Source of the DNA: Roseburia hominis
GTDB taxonomy: Bacteria; Bacillota; Clostridia; Lachnospirales; Lachnospiraceae
Assembly (NCBI GenBank): GCA_021771815.1
Contig: JAETOE010000024.1
Coordinates: forward strand, 1-55,876
Length of the DNA: 55,876 nt
Direction: 5' to 3'
Positions 25,624-35,657 of the stretch are shown piece by piece. The first letter of the stretch is position 1. Each line of letters starts with the position of its first letter. The position numbers and the translations under genes are program-made. Under the pieces are notes generated by a model that did no database searches, had not been told where the DNA came from, and saw only the letters and a program-made list of their open reading frames with translations.

Positions 25624-26232
25624 CTAAAGAATCGGCTCTTCCTCCTGCGGCAGCACGAGGGAATCAATCAGTTCCCATATTTCATCCCTCCCCTGCTTCG
25701 TCTCCGCCGAGAACGGAATGATTGTCGTGCCGGGCTGCACGCCAAGACCCTCACGGACAATCTTAAGGTTCTTCTGAATCTGACTGCGCTTGATCTTGTC
25801 CAGCTTCGTCGCAATGATAATCGGCGCAAATCCCTGATATACCATCCACTCATACATCATCCTGTCATTTGCCGACGGCGCATGGCGAATGTCGATCAGC
25901 AGAAACACCGCCTTTAACTTCTTTGAGGTGTGGAGATAATTCTCAATCATCTTCCCCCACTTCGCCTTGACCTCCTCGGACGCCTTGGCATAACCGTAAC
26001 CCGGCAAATCGACCAGATACATGACATCATTGATATTATAAAAATTGATCGTCTGCGTCTTGCCCGGCTGTGCCGAGGTACGGGCCAGCGATTTGCGGTT
26101 CATCAACGCATTGATCAGCGAGGACTTGCCTACATTTGACTTCCCCGCAAATGCAACCTCATTATACGGATTGTCCGGTATTTTACTCGTAATTCCGCAT
26201 ACCGTTTCCAGATTCACATTCTTAATGACCAT
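25624..26232 (-). CDS. engB: Ribosome biogenesis GTPase EngB/YsxC
   Basis: A 202-residue small GTPase needed for assembly of the 50S subunit. All G motifs are visible: GKSNVGKSSL (G1), PGKTQTINFYNI (G2 region), DLPGYGYAKAS (G3), TKLDK (G4) and SAETKQG (G5). Its place after lon is common in Firmicutes. The ribosome site is weak (GGAACGGGA). A hairpin-rich 195-bp gap separates it from lon. Confidence 0.94.
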   Translation of the reverse strand: MVIKNVNLETVCGITSKIPDNPYNEVAFAGKSNVGKSSLINALMNRKSLARTSAQPGKTQTINFYNINDVMYLVDLPGYGYAKASEEVKAKWGKMIENYLHTSKKLKAVFLLIDIRHAPSANDRMMYEWMVYQGFAPIIIATKLDKIKRSQIQKNLKIVREGLGVQPGTTIIPFSAETKQGRDEIWELIDSLVLPQEEEPIL

Positions 26233-26316
26233 GTGTGATTCCCGTTCCTTTCTCTCTTTTCAGACAGGCTGCAATTTATGAGCTGTTTCTCCGTCTTATG
26301 CTTTCCCGTCCGTAAC

Positions 26317-26444
26317 AGTTCAGCCTTCGTCTTCCTGTTACAGGCATCAAGCCATGCAAAAACCGCTTCGCGGTTGGCTTGATGCATCTCGACCGCTATG
26401 TTTTCTCACGGACTTAGAAGTAAATGCTAAGTCCTGACTGAACT
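26317..26444. repeat. Palindrome-rich element between lon and engB
   Basis: Outer inverted AGTTCAG (26317-26323) and CTGAACT (26438-26444) bracket two hairpins. The first has a 10-bp stem GCATCAAGCC/GGCTTGATGC (26344-26353, 26376-26385) enclosing AACCGC-ttc-GCGGTT. The second has GGACTTAG/CTAAGTCC (26410-26417, 26427-26434). Neither is followed by a T run. The right-hand end supplies the last codons and stop of lon. It resembles a REP/MITE-like intergenic element. Confidence 0.6.
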
Positions 26445-28781
26445 ATTACTCCCGTCTGACTTCTTCTCACAAAACGCTTCCTTCAGCACTTCGTCAAGCT
26501 TCTCAACATAGATGATTTCCAGTCCCTTCCTGATCTCGTCGGAAATCTCCTCAACGTCCTTCTCATTCTTCTTCGGCACACAGACCGTCTTCATGCCCGC
26601 GTTCTTCGCTGCGAGCAGCTTCTCTTTTAAGCCCCCGATCGGAAGCACACGCCCCCTTAAGGTAATCTCGCCCGTCATCGCAATATCTGCGCGCACCGGA
26701 GTCTTCGTAATCGCAGAGAGCATCGCCGTCGCCATCGTGATACCCGCAGAAGGACCGTCCTTCGGAACCGCCCCTTCCGGGATATGAATGTGGATATCGT
26801 TCTCCTGGAAAAATTTCTTGGGAATCTGGTATTCCGCGCTCACGGAACGGATATAGCTGATTCCCGCCTGCGCGGATTCCTTCATAACGTCGCCAAGCTG
26901 ACCTGTCAACTGAATCTCACCCTTGCCCGGCATGATATTGACCTCAATTTCCAGCGTATCGCCGCCGACGCTTGTCCACGCCAGTCCGCGCACAATGCCA
27001 ATCTCATCTGTGTCATTCTTCTTGTCGAAGCTGTACTTCTCTTTGCCGAGATATTTCTTCAAATTCTGATTCGTGACCTTCACCTGGTCAGATGTGCCCT
27101 CGTAGATCTCGCGCGCCGCTTTTCTCGCGATTTCGCCGAGCTTACGTTCTAAACCACGGACGCCTGCTTCTCGCGTATAACCGTTTATGATATGCTGCAT
27201 GGCGCCGTCGCTGATGACAAGCTGTCCCTTTTTCAGCCCATTGCGCTCTGCCTGTTTCTCAAATAAGTGCTCTCTGGCAATATGAAACTTCTCATTCTCG
27301 GTATAGCTCGTGACCTCGATGACTTCCATACGATCCAGGAGCGGACGCGGAATATCCTGCACGGAATTGGCTGTCGCAATGAACAATACCTCAGAAAGAT
27401 CGATCGGTACTTCAATGTAGTGATCCCGGAACTTGCTGTTCTGTTCGGAGTCTAAGACCTCCAGCAGAGCCGACGCCGTATCTCCTCTGTAGTCGCTGCT
27501 CATTTTATCGATCTCATCCAAAAGCATCAGAGGATTCTTCACTCCGGCGCTCCGAAGTCCGTTTACAATGCGCCCCGGCATTGCGCCTACGTATGTCTTT
27601 CTATGACCGCGAATCTCCGCCTCATCACGAACACCGCCAAGACAGATGCGGACATATTTCTTATCGAGCGCACGTGCCACAGAACGCGCAATACTCGTCT
27701 TGCCTGTTCCCGGCGGTCCGACCAGACAGATAATCGGGCTTTCACCCCTGCTCGTTAAATTGCGCACGGCAAGGAACTCTAAGACACGTTCCTTAACTTT
27801 CTCTAACCCGTAATGGTCCTCATTTAAAATGCGCTCCGCATTCTTAAGATCCTTATTATCCTTGGAATCCCTGTTCCACGGCAGTTCGAGCATCGTCTCG
27901 ATGTAGCCTCTTGTCACCGCACTCTCGGAAGAATTGACACTGATGCTCTTAAAACGGTCGATTTCCTTTTTGATACGGTCTTTGATTTCCTTGTCGGCTT
28001 TCAGCTTCTCCACTGCTTTCAGATATCCGTCCGCATCCGACTCGGAATTATCCTCTCCAAGCTCCTCGCGAATCAGTTTCATCTGCTCCCGCAGGATATA
28101 TTCTTTCTGGTTCTTATCGACACGTTCCTTGACCTTCGTCTGAAACTCATTCTTAATCGCCGTGATCTCGATTTCCCGCAAAAGCATCGCCATCAGCACT
28201 TCATAACGCTCCACAGAAGAAATAGCCTCAAGAATCTTCTGCTTCTCGCCGTAAGCCACCGGAAGATTATTCGCAATCTGATCCATCAGCTTTTCCAGAT
28301 CCGTGATCGTACTGATCTGGCGCAAAAGTTCCTTCCCGGCTCTCGGATTCACCGCCTGATATCTGCTGTAAGTCTCCTGGATGCTCCGAACCATCGCCGC
28401 CTTCGCCTCTTCGCCGATTCCAGCGTCCACTTCCTCGTCAAAACGAATGATCTCAGCGATCAGATACCCTTCTGTCTGAACAAAAGAGGACAGCTCTGCA
28501 CGCTCTATCCCCTCTACCAGAATACGAATTATATTGTTTTGTAGTTTAATGACCTGCTTCACCTCGGCGATCACGCCGATTTTGTAAAGGTCGTCTGTAC
28601 CCGGCTCTTCCTGCTCCACGTCACGCTGCGTCACCAGAAATATCCTCTGAGAATCCATCATGCACTGCTCAATTGCCCTGATCGATTTATCACGGCTTAA
28701 ATCAAAGTGTGCGATCATCCCCGGCAGGATTACCATACCGCGAAGCGCCACAGTGGGCATTTTTAAGATCATTGTATCCAA
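26427..28781 (-). CDS. lon: ATP-dependent protease Lon
   Basis: A 784-residue cytoplasmic AAA+ serine protease. Order: N-terminal substrate domain (to about 300), Walker [12 protein letters not shown], Walker [10 protein letters not shown], then the protease domain with catalytic Ser in [10 protein letters not shown] and Lys in [10 protein letters not shown]. The frame begins with TTG at 28781, preceded by GAGG at six bases; an ATG three codons later is further from any site, so the TTG is favoured. It follows clpX after nine bases. The final residues lie in a palindromic element (26317-26444), so the natural C-terminus may have been altered. Confidence 0.95.
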   Translation of the reverse strand: MDTMILKMPTVALRGMVILPGMIAHFDLSRDKSIRAIEQCMMDSQRIFLVTQRDVEQEEPGTDDLYKIGVIAEVKQVIKLQNNIIRILVEGIERAELSSFVQTEGYLIAEIIRFDEEVDAGIGEEAKAAMVRSIQETYSRYQAVNPRAGKELLRQISTITDLEKLMDQIANNLPVAYGEKQKILEAISSVERYEVLMAMLLREIEITAIKNEFQTKVKERVDKNQKEYILREQMKLIREELGEDNSESDADGYLKAVEKLKADKEIKDRIKKEIDRFKSISVNSSESAVTRGYIETMLELPWNRDSKDNKDLKNAERILNEDHYGLEKVKERVLEFLAVRNLTSRGESPIICLVGPPGTGKTSIARSVARALDKKYVRICLGGVRDEAEIRGHRKTYVGAMPGRIVNGLRSAGVKNPLMLLDEIDKMSSDYRGDTASALLEVLDSEQNSKFRDHYIEVPIDLSEVLFIATANSVQDIPRPLLDRMEVIEVTSYTENEKFHIAREHLFEKQAERNGLKKGQLVISDGAMQHIINGYTREAGVRGLERKLGEIARKAAREIYEGTSDQVKVTNQNLKKYLGKEKYSFDKKNDTDEIGIVRGLAWTSVGGDTLEIEVNIMPGKGEIQLTGQLGDVMKESAQAGISYIRSVSAEYQIPKKFFQENDIHIHIPEGAVPKDGPSAGITMATAMLSAITKTPVRADIAMTGEITLRGRVLPIGGLKEKLLAAKNAGMKTVCVPKKNEKDVEEISDEIRKGLEIIYVEKLDEVLKEAFCEKKSDGSNSSVRT

Positions 28782-28790
28782 TTTGGTCCT

Positions 28791-30050
28791 CTATTTCTCT
28801 TCAATCGTTTTCAACTGCTGTTCTTCGATTGCAAGCTTCTCCTCTACTAATTCCTTCGTGATACGGCAGTTCGTAATACTCTCGTCCGACGGAATATGGT
28901 ACATCAGATCGAGCGTTACCGCTTCCATGATCGCGCGGAGTCCTCTCGCTCCCGTCTTACGCTCCAACGCCTTGTCTGCGATTGCCGTAAGTGCATCCGC
29001 ATCAAACCCCAGCGTCACGCCATCTAACTCAAACAGCTTCTCATACTGTCTGGTAAGCGCATTCTTCGGCTCATTCAAAATGCGAATCAGCGCGTCCCGA
29101 TCCAACATATCCAGAGAAACCGTCACCGGAACACGCCCGATGAACTCCGGAATCAAGCCAAACTTCACAAAATCCTGCGGCAGCGCATGCTTTAACACGT
29201 CGCCGATATTGTATTCGCTTCTGGACTTGATGTCCGCATTAAAACCGATCGCCTTCTGATCCATACGCGTCTCGATAATCTTCTCAAGACCATCGAACGC
29301 ACCGCCGCAGATGAATAAAATATTCGTCGTATCAATCTGAATCAGCTCCTGCTGCGGATGCTTTCTACCGCCCTGCGGCGGTACGGACGCAACCGTCCCC
29401 TCCAGAATCTTAAGCAACGCCTGCTGCACGCCCTCTCCCGACACGTCTCTCGTGATGGAAACATTCTCGGATTTCTTGGAAATTTTGTCGATCTCGTCAA
29501 TGTAAATAATACCGTGCTGTGCGCGCTCGATGTTGTAATCTGCCGCCTGTATAATCTTCAAAAGGATATTCTCTACATCCTCACCGACATATCCCGCTTC
29601 CGTGAGCGTCGTCGCATCCGCAATCGCGAACGGAACGTTGAGCACACGCGCAAGTGTCTGCGCAAGCAGCGTCTTACCGGAACCGGTCGGCCCCAGCATC
29701 AGGATATTGCTCTTCTGCAGTTCCACGCCGAGATCGTCGCCTGCCATAATTCTCTTATAATGATTGTAGACAGCGACCGACAGCACCTTCTTCGCCTGAT
29801 CCTGCCCGATTACATATTCATCCAGAAATGCTTTCAATTCTTCCGGTTTTAAAAGATTGATCTGCTCTACCTCATCGAATCCGCCTGCTTCTTCGTCATT
29901 CTCAAGCTCCTCTTCGATGATTTCCGCACAAATATCCACGCACTCGTCACAGATATACGCGCCGTTCGGTCCGGCGATCAGCTTGCGTACCTGTTCCTGC
30001 GGTTTGCCGCAAAAAGAGCAGCGAAATTTATCGTCAATTCTTCCTGCCAT
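28791..30050 (-). CDS. clpX: ATPase subunit ClpX of the ClpXP protease
   Basis: A 419-residue AAA+ unfoldase that feeds proteins to ClpP. The N-terminal zinc domain has Cys pairs ([15 protein letters not shown]). Walker [14 protein letters not shown], pore loop AGYVGED, Walker [11 protein letters not shown], the RKH loop and the ClpP-docking IGF loop (KAIGFNAD) are all present. It starts immediately after the clpP stop codon and nine bases before lon, one operon. Confidence 0.96.
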   Translation of the reverse strand: MAGRIDDKFRCSFCGKPQEQVRKLIAGPNGAYICDECVDICAEIIEEELENDEEAGGFDEVEQINLLKPEELKAFLDEYVIGQDQAKKVLSVAVYNHYKRIMAGDDLGVELQKSNILMLGPTGSGKTLLAQTLARVLNVPFAIADATTLTEAGYVGEDVENILLKIIQAADYNIERAQHGIIYIDEIDKISKKSENVSITRDVSGEGVQQALLKILEGTVASVPPQGGRKHPQQELIQIDTTNILFICGGAFDGLEKIIETRMDQKAIGFNADIKSRSEYNIGDVLKHALPQDFVKFGLIPEFIGRVPVTVSLDMLDRDALIRILNEPKNALTRQYEKLFELDGVTLGFDADALTAIADKALERKTGARGLRAIMEAVTLDLMYHIPSDESITNCRITKELVEEKLAIEEQQLKTIEEK

Positions 30051-30052
30051 TC

Positions 30053-30655
30053 TTATTTATCCTCTTTCTTTGTCTCTTTGCGGACAATCACATCATCGAT
30101 CAGTCCGTATGCCTTTGCCTCCTCCGCGGACATATAGTAGTCTCTCTCGGTGTCGGCGGCAATCACCTCATACGGCTTCCCCGTGTTAGCCGCAAGAATC
30201 TCATTCAATTTCTTCTTGGTCTTTAAGATATTCTCCGCAGCGATCTGAATCTCCGTCGCCTGACCCTTTGCCCCGCCGGACGGCTGATGAATCATGACCT
30301 CGGCATTCGGCAGCGCGTAACGCTTGCCTTTTGTTCCGCCTGCCAGAAGGAACGCGCCCATACTTGCGGCAAGTCCGATACAGATTGTGGAAACGTCGCA
30401 CTTGATGTACTGCATGGTATCATAAATCGCCATACCTGCCGTCACCATACCGCCCGGAGAATTGACGTACAACTGGATATCCTTATTCGGATCTTCCGAC
30501 TCCAAAAACAAGAGCTGCGCCACAGTAAGGCTCGCCGTCGTCTCATTCACCTCTTCGCCAAGGAAGATGATACGATCCTTTAACAAGCGGGAATATATAT
30601 CATAGTTGCGCTCTCCCCTGCTGGTCTGTTCTACGACATAAGGTACTAAACTCAT
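30053..30655 (-). CDS. clpP: Proteolytic subunit ClpP
   Basis: A 200-residue serine protease subunit. The catalytic triad is visible: Ser in [14 protein letters not shown], His in MIHQPSGG, Asp in DTERDYYMS. The start is set at MSLVPYV (30655) since GGAGG lies eight bases upstream; an upstream ATG adds five residues but has no good site. The N-terminus then agrees with the usual ClpP start. Between trigger factor and clpX. Confidence 0.96.
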   Translation of the reverse strand: MSLVPYVVEQTSRGERNYDIYSRLLKDRIIFLGEEVNETTASLTVAQLLFLESEDPNKDIQLYVNSPGGMVTAGMAIYDTMQYIKCDVSTICIGLAASMGAFLLAGGTKGKRYALPNAEVMIHQPSGGAKGQATEIQIAAENILKTKKKLNEILAANTGKPYEVIAADTERDYYMSAEEAKAYGLIDDVIVRKETKKEDK

Positions 30656-30744
30656 ATTCTTATCCTCCATTTCCGCCGCTGCCCAAAAACACAGCGTTCT
30701 TTGCCCGATTTCTTTATACTTTTTTAATATATACTTATAAGCTT

Positions 30745-30780
30745 AAACAGACCGGCCCAATAGAGCCAGTCTGCCTGTTT
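30745..30780 (-). terminator. Hairpin between tig and clpP
   Basis: CAGACTGGC pairs with GCCGGTCTG (30748-30756, 30765-30773), extended by AAA/TTT; only a short T tract follows. A partial terminator or processing site that may separate tig and clpP expression. Confidence 0.5.
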
Positions 30781-30802
30781 GCAATAAGAACCGACAGGGG
30801 AA

Positions 30803-32146
30803 TTACTCCTCTGTTCCCTCTTTGTCTTCTGCTTCTTTTTCTTTCTTGGATTTCGCTTTTGCTCTCTCCTTGACATTCTCCATGATCAGCTCTACAGCCT
30901 TGGTCACTGCAAGATCTCTCTTCATGGACTCCTTCTCGGAATCGCCCATGTACTCCTTGAGCTTATCCGCTTCCATGCCGTACTGTGCCGCCATCTTCTC
31001 AACCTCAGCATCAACCTCGGCGTCGGTCACTTCAATATTCTCTTCCTTGGCAATCTGCTCTAATACAAGGCTGCTCTTAATGCGTGTCTCAGCCTCCGGG
31101 CGAACCTGCTCCTTTAACTTATCAAGCGTCAGACCTGAAAACTGCATGTACTGCTCCATGGAAAGTCCGCTCTGTGCAAGTCTCTGTGCAAATTCATTTA
31201 CCATGTTCTCGCACTGTGTCTCAATCATAGCCTCCGGCAGCTCCATGGTGGACTTGTCGATAATCTTCTGGATTGCCTCATCCTCCTTGGTGCGCTTTGC
31301 CTCATTCTCCTTCTGCTCTGTGAGACGCTTCTTCACATCTTCCTTGTACTCAGCAAGCGTATCGAACTCGGACACATCCTGTGCGAACTCGTCGTTTAAC
31401 TCCGGAAGCTCCTTGCACTTGATCTCATGAATCTTAACCTTGAACATTGCCGGCTTACCAGCTAATTCAGCCGCCTGATACTGCTCCGGGAATGTAACGT
31501 TTACTTCCACGTCGTCGCCGACATTCTTTCCTACCAGCTGATCCTCGAAGGTATCAATGAAGGAATGGGAGCCGATCTCAAGAGAATGGTTCTCTCCCTT
31601 GCCGCCCTCAAATGCAACGCCGTCTACGAATCCCTCGAAATCGATCACTGCGGTATCACCGTTTGCCACCGGTCTGTCCGTTACGCTGATCGTTCTCGCA
31701 TTGTTGTTTCTCTCCTTCTCAAGCGCTTCTTCTACTTCCTCGTCGGATACAGCAGTATCAACCTTTGTCACCTGAACGCCCAGGTACTTGCCAAGCTTAA
31801 CTTCCGGTCTTACCGCTACCTCCGCGGTAAAAATAAATGGCTTGCCGGACTCGATCTGAACCACGTCGATGGTCGGTCTGGAAACGATATCAACGCCGCT
31901 CTCCTCTACTGCGCCCGGATAGTTCTCCTGAATCAATGTGTTCGCTGCGTCCTCGTAAAAAACGGCCTCACCGTACATCTTCTCGATCATCTTTCTCGGA
32001 ACCTTACCCTTGCGGAAACCCGGAAGGCTGATCTTACCTTTCTCTTTGAGATACGCAGACTGGATTGCTTTCTCGACCTCCTCAGCAGCAACCTCAATGG
32101 TAAGCTTCACCATATTCTTTTCTAAATTTTCTACCTGTACACTCAT
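30803..32146 (-). CDS. tig: Trigger factor, ribosome-associated chaperone and prolyl isomerase
   Basis: A 447-residue protein that binds nascent chains at the ribosome exit. The ribosome-binding motif GFRKGKVPR is present at residues 44-52; the PPIase domain follows (DTAVIDFEGFVDGVAFEGG), then a helical C-terminal chaperone domain ending in a Lys/Glu-rich tail. It begins after GGAGGAAG. A -10-like TATAAT is found at 32236-32241 on the minus strand, with a poor -35. First gene of the proteostasis block. Confidence 0.95.
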   Translation of the reverse strand: MSVQVENLEKNMVKLTIEVAAEEVEKAIQSAYLKEKGKISLPGFRKGKVPRKMIEKMYGEAVFYEDAANTLIQENYPGAVEESGVDIVSRPTIDVVQIESGKPFIFTAEVAVRPEVKLGKYLGVQVTKVDTAVSDEEVEEALEKERNNNARTISVTDRPVANGDTAVIDFEGFVDGVAFEGGKGENHSLEIGSHSFIDTFEDQLVGKNVGDDVEVNVTFPEQYQAAELAGKPAMFKVKIHEIKCKELPELNDEFAQDVSEFDTLAEYKEDVKKRLTEQKENEAKRTKEDEAIQKIIDKSTMELPEAMIETQCENMVNEFAQRLAQSGLSMEQYMQFSGLTLDKLKEQVRPEAETRIKSSLVLEQIAKEENIEVTDAEVDAEVEKMAAQYGMEADKLKEYMGDSEKESMKRDLAVTKAVELIMENVKERAKAKSKKEKEAEDKEGTEE

Positions 32147-32329
32147 CGTAACTATCTTCCTCCTTAATATATATATGAAATATCATGTACATTTCTCTTC
32201 AAAGGGCGTACTGCGACTATTACAGTCATTTTAGGATTATAACATAACAAATCGGAAAATACTAGCTTTTTTTTGAATTCTTTCGGTGTGGCTTCCATAT
32301 TCCAAAATCCTGCGTCCATGCACGTACTA

Positions 32330-32806
32330 CTATTCATACACCGTAAGCAGCTCCAGGCGCTCCGGCAAAGAGTAAATCCGTTCCTTGATAAAAAGCGGAT
32401 ACAGATATTCCCCGCGCAGCCGTTCAAACGGAATCCACTCAAATATATGGTGGTGCTTTCCTTCCGTGCGCTCAAAGCTCTCCCCGCGGGTCAGTAACTC
32501 TATCCCGGAAATATCCATCAGAAAGTACAGGCATAATTCATGATATTTTTCCTGTTTTACATCCTCTGTAAAGAAGTTCTCAGCCAGCCAGAGAGGTCTT
32601 ATAATATCCGGTTCCACGCCCATCTCTTCGCGCAGTTCGCGCTTTATCGCGTTCTCTGCCGTCTCGTGAAGCATGACCCTGCCGCCCGGAAGATAATAAT
32701 AAACGGAGTTCTCGTCCTTCATTGCAAGGAGCTTTCCGTCGCAGATCATGATTCCGCAGACCCTGTAATTAAATCTGCCCTCTTCTGTCTTAAATGTAAT
32801 GTCCAT
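32330..32806 (-). CDS. Nudix hydrolase
   Basis: A 158-residue enzyme. The Nudix box is complete (Gly42, Glu48, Arg56-Glu57, Glu60-Glu61, Gly63 in GRVMLHETAENAIKRELREE), the Mg-binding site for cleavage of X-linked nucleoside diphosphates; the substrate cannot be predicted. The start at 32806 (MDITFKTEEG) follows GGGAG by five bases; the frame continues 14 codons upstream without a site. First of the run of minus-strand accessory genes. It could be a house-cleaning enzyme or an antibiotic/nucleotide-modifying one. Confidence 0.88.
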   Translation of the reverse strand: MDITFKTEEGRFNYRVCGIMICDGKLLAMKDENSVYYYLPGGRVMLHETAENAIKRELREEMGVEPDIIRPLWLAENFFTEDVKQEKYHELCLYFLMDISGIELLTRGESFERTEGKHHHIFEWIPFERLRGEYLYPLFIKERIYSLPERLELLTVYE

Positions 32807-32857
32807 ATTGTCTCCCTTCATCAATTTACAGCTTTCGCAATTCTCCATGGCACACCA

Positions 32858-33601
32858 TTACATATTCCCGTCGCCAAATGCAAAAATATCGGGAATCTCC
32901 GCCTCCGGAAATGTCTTTAATGCCATGCGGTACATCGCCTTCGCATGGATTCTGTCGTGCCAGATGAACCGCCGCAGCACCTTGCGAAGCGACCACTGCT
33001 CGTCATAGCTGCCGTCGAACACTCCATTTTGCAAAAATCCTTCCATCTGTTCAAGCGTCTCAAAGCCTCTCCTCCGGCACACAAGAATCGTGCCCTCATT
33101 GTCCGCCGTAACACCAATTTCACTCCAATAGTAATTATTCACATTTTTGGTATGCTCGTACATCTCCTCCGCTGTCCGCGGAATTTGTCCGTAAAATGTC
33201 TTGCGAACCGGAAGCACACTCTTTCTTTTATTGGGAATCGCTTCGTATAATCTTAAGAAATCTTCTGCTGACTTTAGTGCAAGCCCCTTTAATTCCTCAT
33301 ACTCTGCCTGTGTAAGCGGCTCTCGCTCCGTATTGAAAAGCACATCCGAATCCGCATCACAAATCTGCAACGTGGATTCCTTTTCCTGCACGATTTCTAT
33401 ATGTGCCGCTTCCTGCGCACCGTCTGTCTCAGCCTCACCCTGGCACGACCTGCCACACCATCTCAGATAAGACTGCACCTCCCGCTCCATTTTCTCAAGC
33501 GCTGTCTCCTTTGTTTCGCCCCTTGTAAACGCACCGATGTAATTATCGGAATAAAGCAGGGTGTCATTTCCATTGTGTTCATACACACAGCGTATCTTCA
33601 T
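32858..33601 (-). CDS. Uncharacterised protein, HicB-like N-terminus and DinB-like C-terminus
   Basis: A 247-residue soluble protein. Residues 1-50 (SDNYIGAFTRGETKETALEK, then VQSYLRW) resemble the HicB-type RNase-H-like half domain. Residues 110-240 are helical with conserved-looking His in RFIWHDRIHAKAMYRMA, similar to four-helix DinB-like metal-binding proteins. Neither assignment is certain. The start has an AGGAG site. It lies between the Nudix and rsgA genes on the same strand, with short spacers. Confidence 0.55.
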   Translation of the reverse strand: MKIRCVYEHNGNDTLLYSDNYIGAFTRGETKETALEKMEREVQSYLRWCGRSCQGEAETDGAQEAAHIEIVQEKESTLQICDADSDVLFNTEREPLTQAEYEELKGLALKSAEDFLRLYEAIPNKRKSVLPVRKTFYGQIPRTAEEMYEHTKNVNNYYWSEIGVTADNEGTILVCRRRGFETLEQMEGFLQNGVFDGSYDEQWSLRKVLRRFIWHDRIHAKAMYRMALKTFPEAEIPDIFAFGDGNM

Positions 33602-33632
33602 CTGTTATCTCCTGTCTTCGATTATTCCACTG

Positions 33633-34652
33633 TTAATAATCGAACCTTTTCTGCCGCACGGGTTTCTTCTTCCTCTGCACGCTCCGAAGCTGTTTCCTCT
33701 TAGCAATTTCCTCTCGCCGCTTCGCATGTGCTGCCTCTGCCATGATCTTGCGGTAATTTTCAAAACGCTTCGCAGAGAGCGTGCCATTCATTATTGCATT
33801 CTGAATGGCGCATCCCGCTTCGTTTTGATGTGTACAGTTGCGGAAACGGCATTGCTCTGCCAAAGACTCAATATCCGAAAAAGCAATATCTGTTCCCTCT
33901 TCTGCCTCCGTCACGCCGAGTACGCGCATTCCAGGCGTATCAATGATACGTGCACCGCCCGGAAGAAAAATCATCTGACGGTACGTCGTCGTATGACGCC
34001 CCTTAGAGTCGTCCTCCCGAATCTCTCCGGTGTCCATGATATTTTCCCCGCACAGGGCGTTTACAAACGTGGACTTCCCCACGCCGGAAGAACCGAGAAT
34101 CACCACTACTTTTCCTGGTGTGAGGTACTTTTGCACGCCATCCATGCCCTCACCTGTCACGGAGCTGACTGTGCAGACATCCACACCCGGCGCCTGTGTC
34201 CGGGCAAGACTTACATAGTATTCAGTCTCGTCACACAAATCTGCTTTTGTCAGAACAATCACCGGCATTGCGCCGCTCTCCCACGCGACAGTGAGGTAAC
34301 GGTCCAATCGGTTCTGGTTAAAATCATGGTTCATTGACATCGTAATAAACACATAATCAAAATTTGCCGCAACTGCCTGCTTCTCCATACCGAGTGTCGG
34401 ATTCTCCCGATAGAATACCGTTTCGCGCGGCAGCGTGCCTGCAATCAACGCATCCCCCGTCTCATTCGGCACAATCTTCACATAATCTCCTACCGTCGGA
34501 AACGGCATCTGTGCTTTATCCTGATAAAAAATGCTGTTTTTCAGCCGCGCATATGTATTTTCCTGCATCTCATCCTGTATCATAATCTCATATCGTTCTC
34601 TGTGTACCGCCGTAATCAGCGCCATCGTCTCTTTCTTTTCTTCTCTCTCCAT
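33633..34652 (-). CDS. rsgA: Ribosome small-subunit-dependent GTPase RsgA
   Basis: A 339-residue circularly permuted GTPase that acts late in 30S maturation. Order: OB-fold, then G4 LTKADLC, G1 GSSGVGKSTFVNAL, G3 DTPGMRVLG, and the zinc-binding tail CRFRNCTHQNEAGC. It starts at 34652 after GGAGG with a short three-base spacer; MALITAV at codon 10 is an alternative start. The start codon lies inside an overlapping 46-codon upstream frame. It appears to be the accessory, YjeQ-paralogue type found among stress genes, not in a ribosome-biogenesis cluster. Confidence 0.9.
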   Translation of the reverse strand: MEREEKKETMALITAVHRERYEIMIQDEMQENTYARLKNSIFYQDKAQMPFPTVGDYVKIVPNETGDALIAGTLPRETVFYRENPTLGMEKQAVAANFDYVFITMSMNHDFNQNRLDRYLTVAWESGAMPVIVLTKADLCDETEYYVSLARTQAPGVDVCTVSSVTGEGMDGVQKYLTPGKVVVILGSSGVGKSTFVNALCGENIMDTGEIREDDSKGRHTTTYRQMIFLPGGARIIDTPGMRVLGVTEAEEGTDIAFSDIESLAEQCRFRNCTHQNEAGCAIQNAIMNGTLSAKRFENYRKIMAEAAHAKRREEIAKRKQLRSVQRKKKPVRQKRFDY

Positions 34653-34728
34653 GAACCTCCAACGTCCTCTCTTGATTCACAATCCCTTCTATTGTTACTG
34701 TCACATTTCCTAATCTGTTCTCTCTCAT
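34588..34728 (-). CDS. Candidate 46-residue upstream ORF overlapping the rsgA start
   Basis: An ATG at 34728 with an excellent AAAGGAGGA site opens a frame (MRENRLGNVTVTIEGIVNQE, then a charged tail) that ends inside rsgA, overlapping it by 65 bases in another frame. It could be a leader whose translation controls rsgA, or the remains of another gene start. No family recognised. Confidence 0.4.
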   Translation of the reverse strand: MRENRLGNVTVTIEGIVNQERTLEVHGERRKERDDGADYGGTQRTI

Positions 34729-34746
34729 AAAACATTCCTCCTTTCA

Positions 34747-34794
34747 AAATTTCCTGTTTCTGAAATTTCCTATTTCCAAAATTTCCTGTTTTTA
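34747..34794 (-). repeat. Three 16-bp tandem repeats in the rsgA leader
   Basis: AAATTTCCT (plus-strand reading) occurs at 34747, 34763 and 34779, an exact 16-bp period, within units of the form AAATTTCCTnTTTCnn. They sit just upstream of the 46-codon ORF. Slippage repeats or binding sites. Confidence 0.6.
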
Positions 34795-34867
34795 TGAACT
34801 CTGCTTCTACACAGTTTCCACCTCAATACAACACTTTCAATTCATACAATATCACTTCCATGCCGTC

Positions 34868-35641
34868 TTACTTCCCCACATTCATATCTTCCACAAACGC
34901 GGCGCTTTTGGCGGTCAGCTCCACCCACGCCGGGCGGAATCCGCTTTTTATTGCATTCCGCACCGACTTGATGTTCGACCACGCTGCACAGTAAAACGGT
35001 ACTTTGCCGCGCGAGAGTATTTCCATTGCAAGCCGACTTGTCAGAGCCGACGCGATTCCTTTCCGTCTGTACTCTGTACGCACGTCAATTCCGATCTGCC
35101 ACATCGTATCGCAGTCTGCAGAACAAGCCGCCAATCCAATCAGCTTATCGCCATCGTAAGCTCCGACTCCGAGCACATCAAGCTCCTTACGTTTCTCACA
35201 GAGCGCATTTCCCCATGTATCAATATACAGATCTGCAAAATCCGGCTGTGCCAGTATTCTTGTCTCATAAGCGCAGGGGGTCGCACGAAGCCTGTCCAAA
35301 TCCGGCAGAAAGTATTCCGCCATAAAGCAGACGCGCAAACCCTGCTTCTGCAATCCGTCATTTAAGATATGTAGATTCGGCGTCTCAAAGCAGCGCTCCG
35401 TGGGATATCGATCTATATACGCGCGCACCATTTCCGTCATATCGCCGCGCACAGACGCTACAATATTGCCGCCGTAAGACACAAGCTGACAATCAAAAGG
35501 CAACGTTAAATACTTTCTCGCCCGCGCGTCCTCCTTCGACTCCACGATGACATTCTTTTCCTGTAAGAAATCCTCCGGCGCGCAGCTACAGTCATACGAC
35601 GACTGTTGCAGTGCAATCTGATAGACTTCCTGATTAGTCAT
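34868..35641 (-). CDS. GNAT acetyltransferase with N-terminal extension
   Basis: A 257-residue protein. Residues 140-250 form the GNAT fold, with the acetyl-CoA loop in RTEYRRKGIASALTSRLAME (R/Q-x-x-G-x-A) and the usual beta-strand before it (MWQIGIDV). The N-terminal half (about 130 residues) is unassigned, perhaps a degenerate second GNAT domain. The start at 35641 (MTNQEV) is preceded by GGAGG. The next GNAT gene upstream ends 17 bp away, so they form a pair. Substrate unknown. Confidence 0.8.
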   Translation of the reverse strand: MTNQEVYQIALQQSSYDCSCAPEDFLQEKNVIVESKEDARARKYLTLPFDCQLVSYGGNIVASVRGDMTEMVRAYIDRYPTERCFETPNLHILNDGLQKQGLRVCFMAEYFLPDLDRLRATPCAYETRILAQPDFADLYIDTWGNALCEKRKELDVLGVGAYDGDKLIGLAACSADCDTMWQIGIDVRTEYRRKGIASALTSRLAMEILSRGKVPFYCAAWSNIKSVRNAIKSGFRPAWVELTAKSAAFVEDMNVGK

Positions 35642-35657
35642 AGTAACCTCCATCCAA

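Noticed and set aside
28660-29259. A 199-codon plus-strand frame opposite lon and clpX
   Set aside because: Ser/Ile/Phe-rich reverse image of clpX; the true gene on the other strand has all family motifs.
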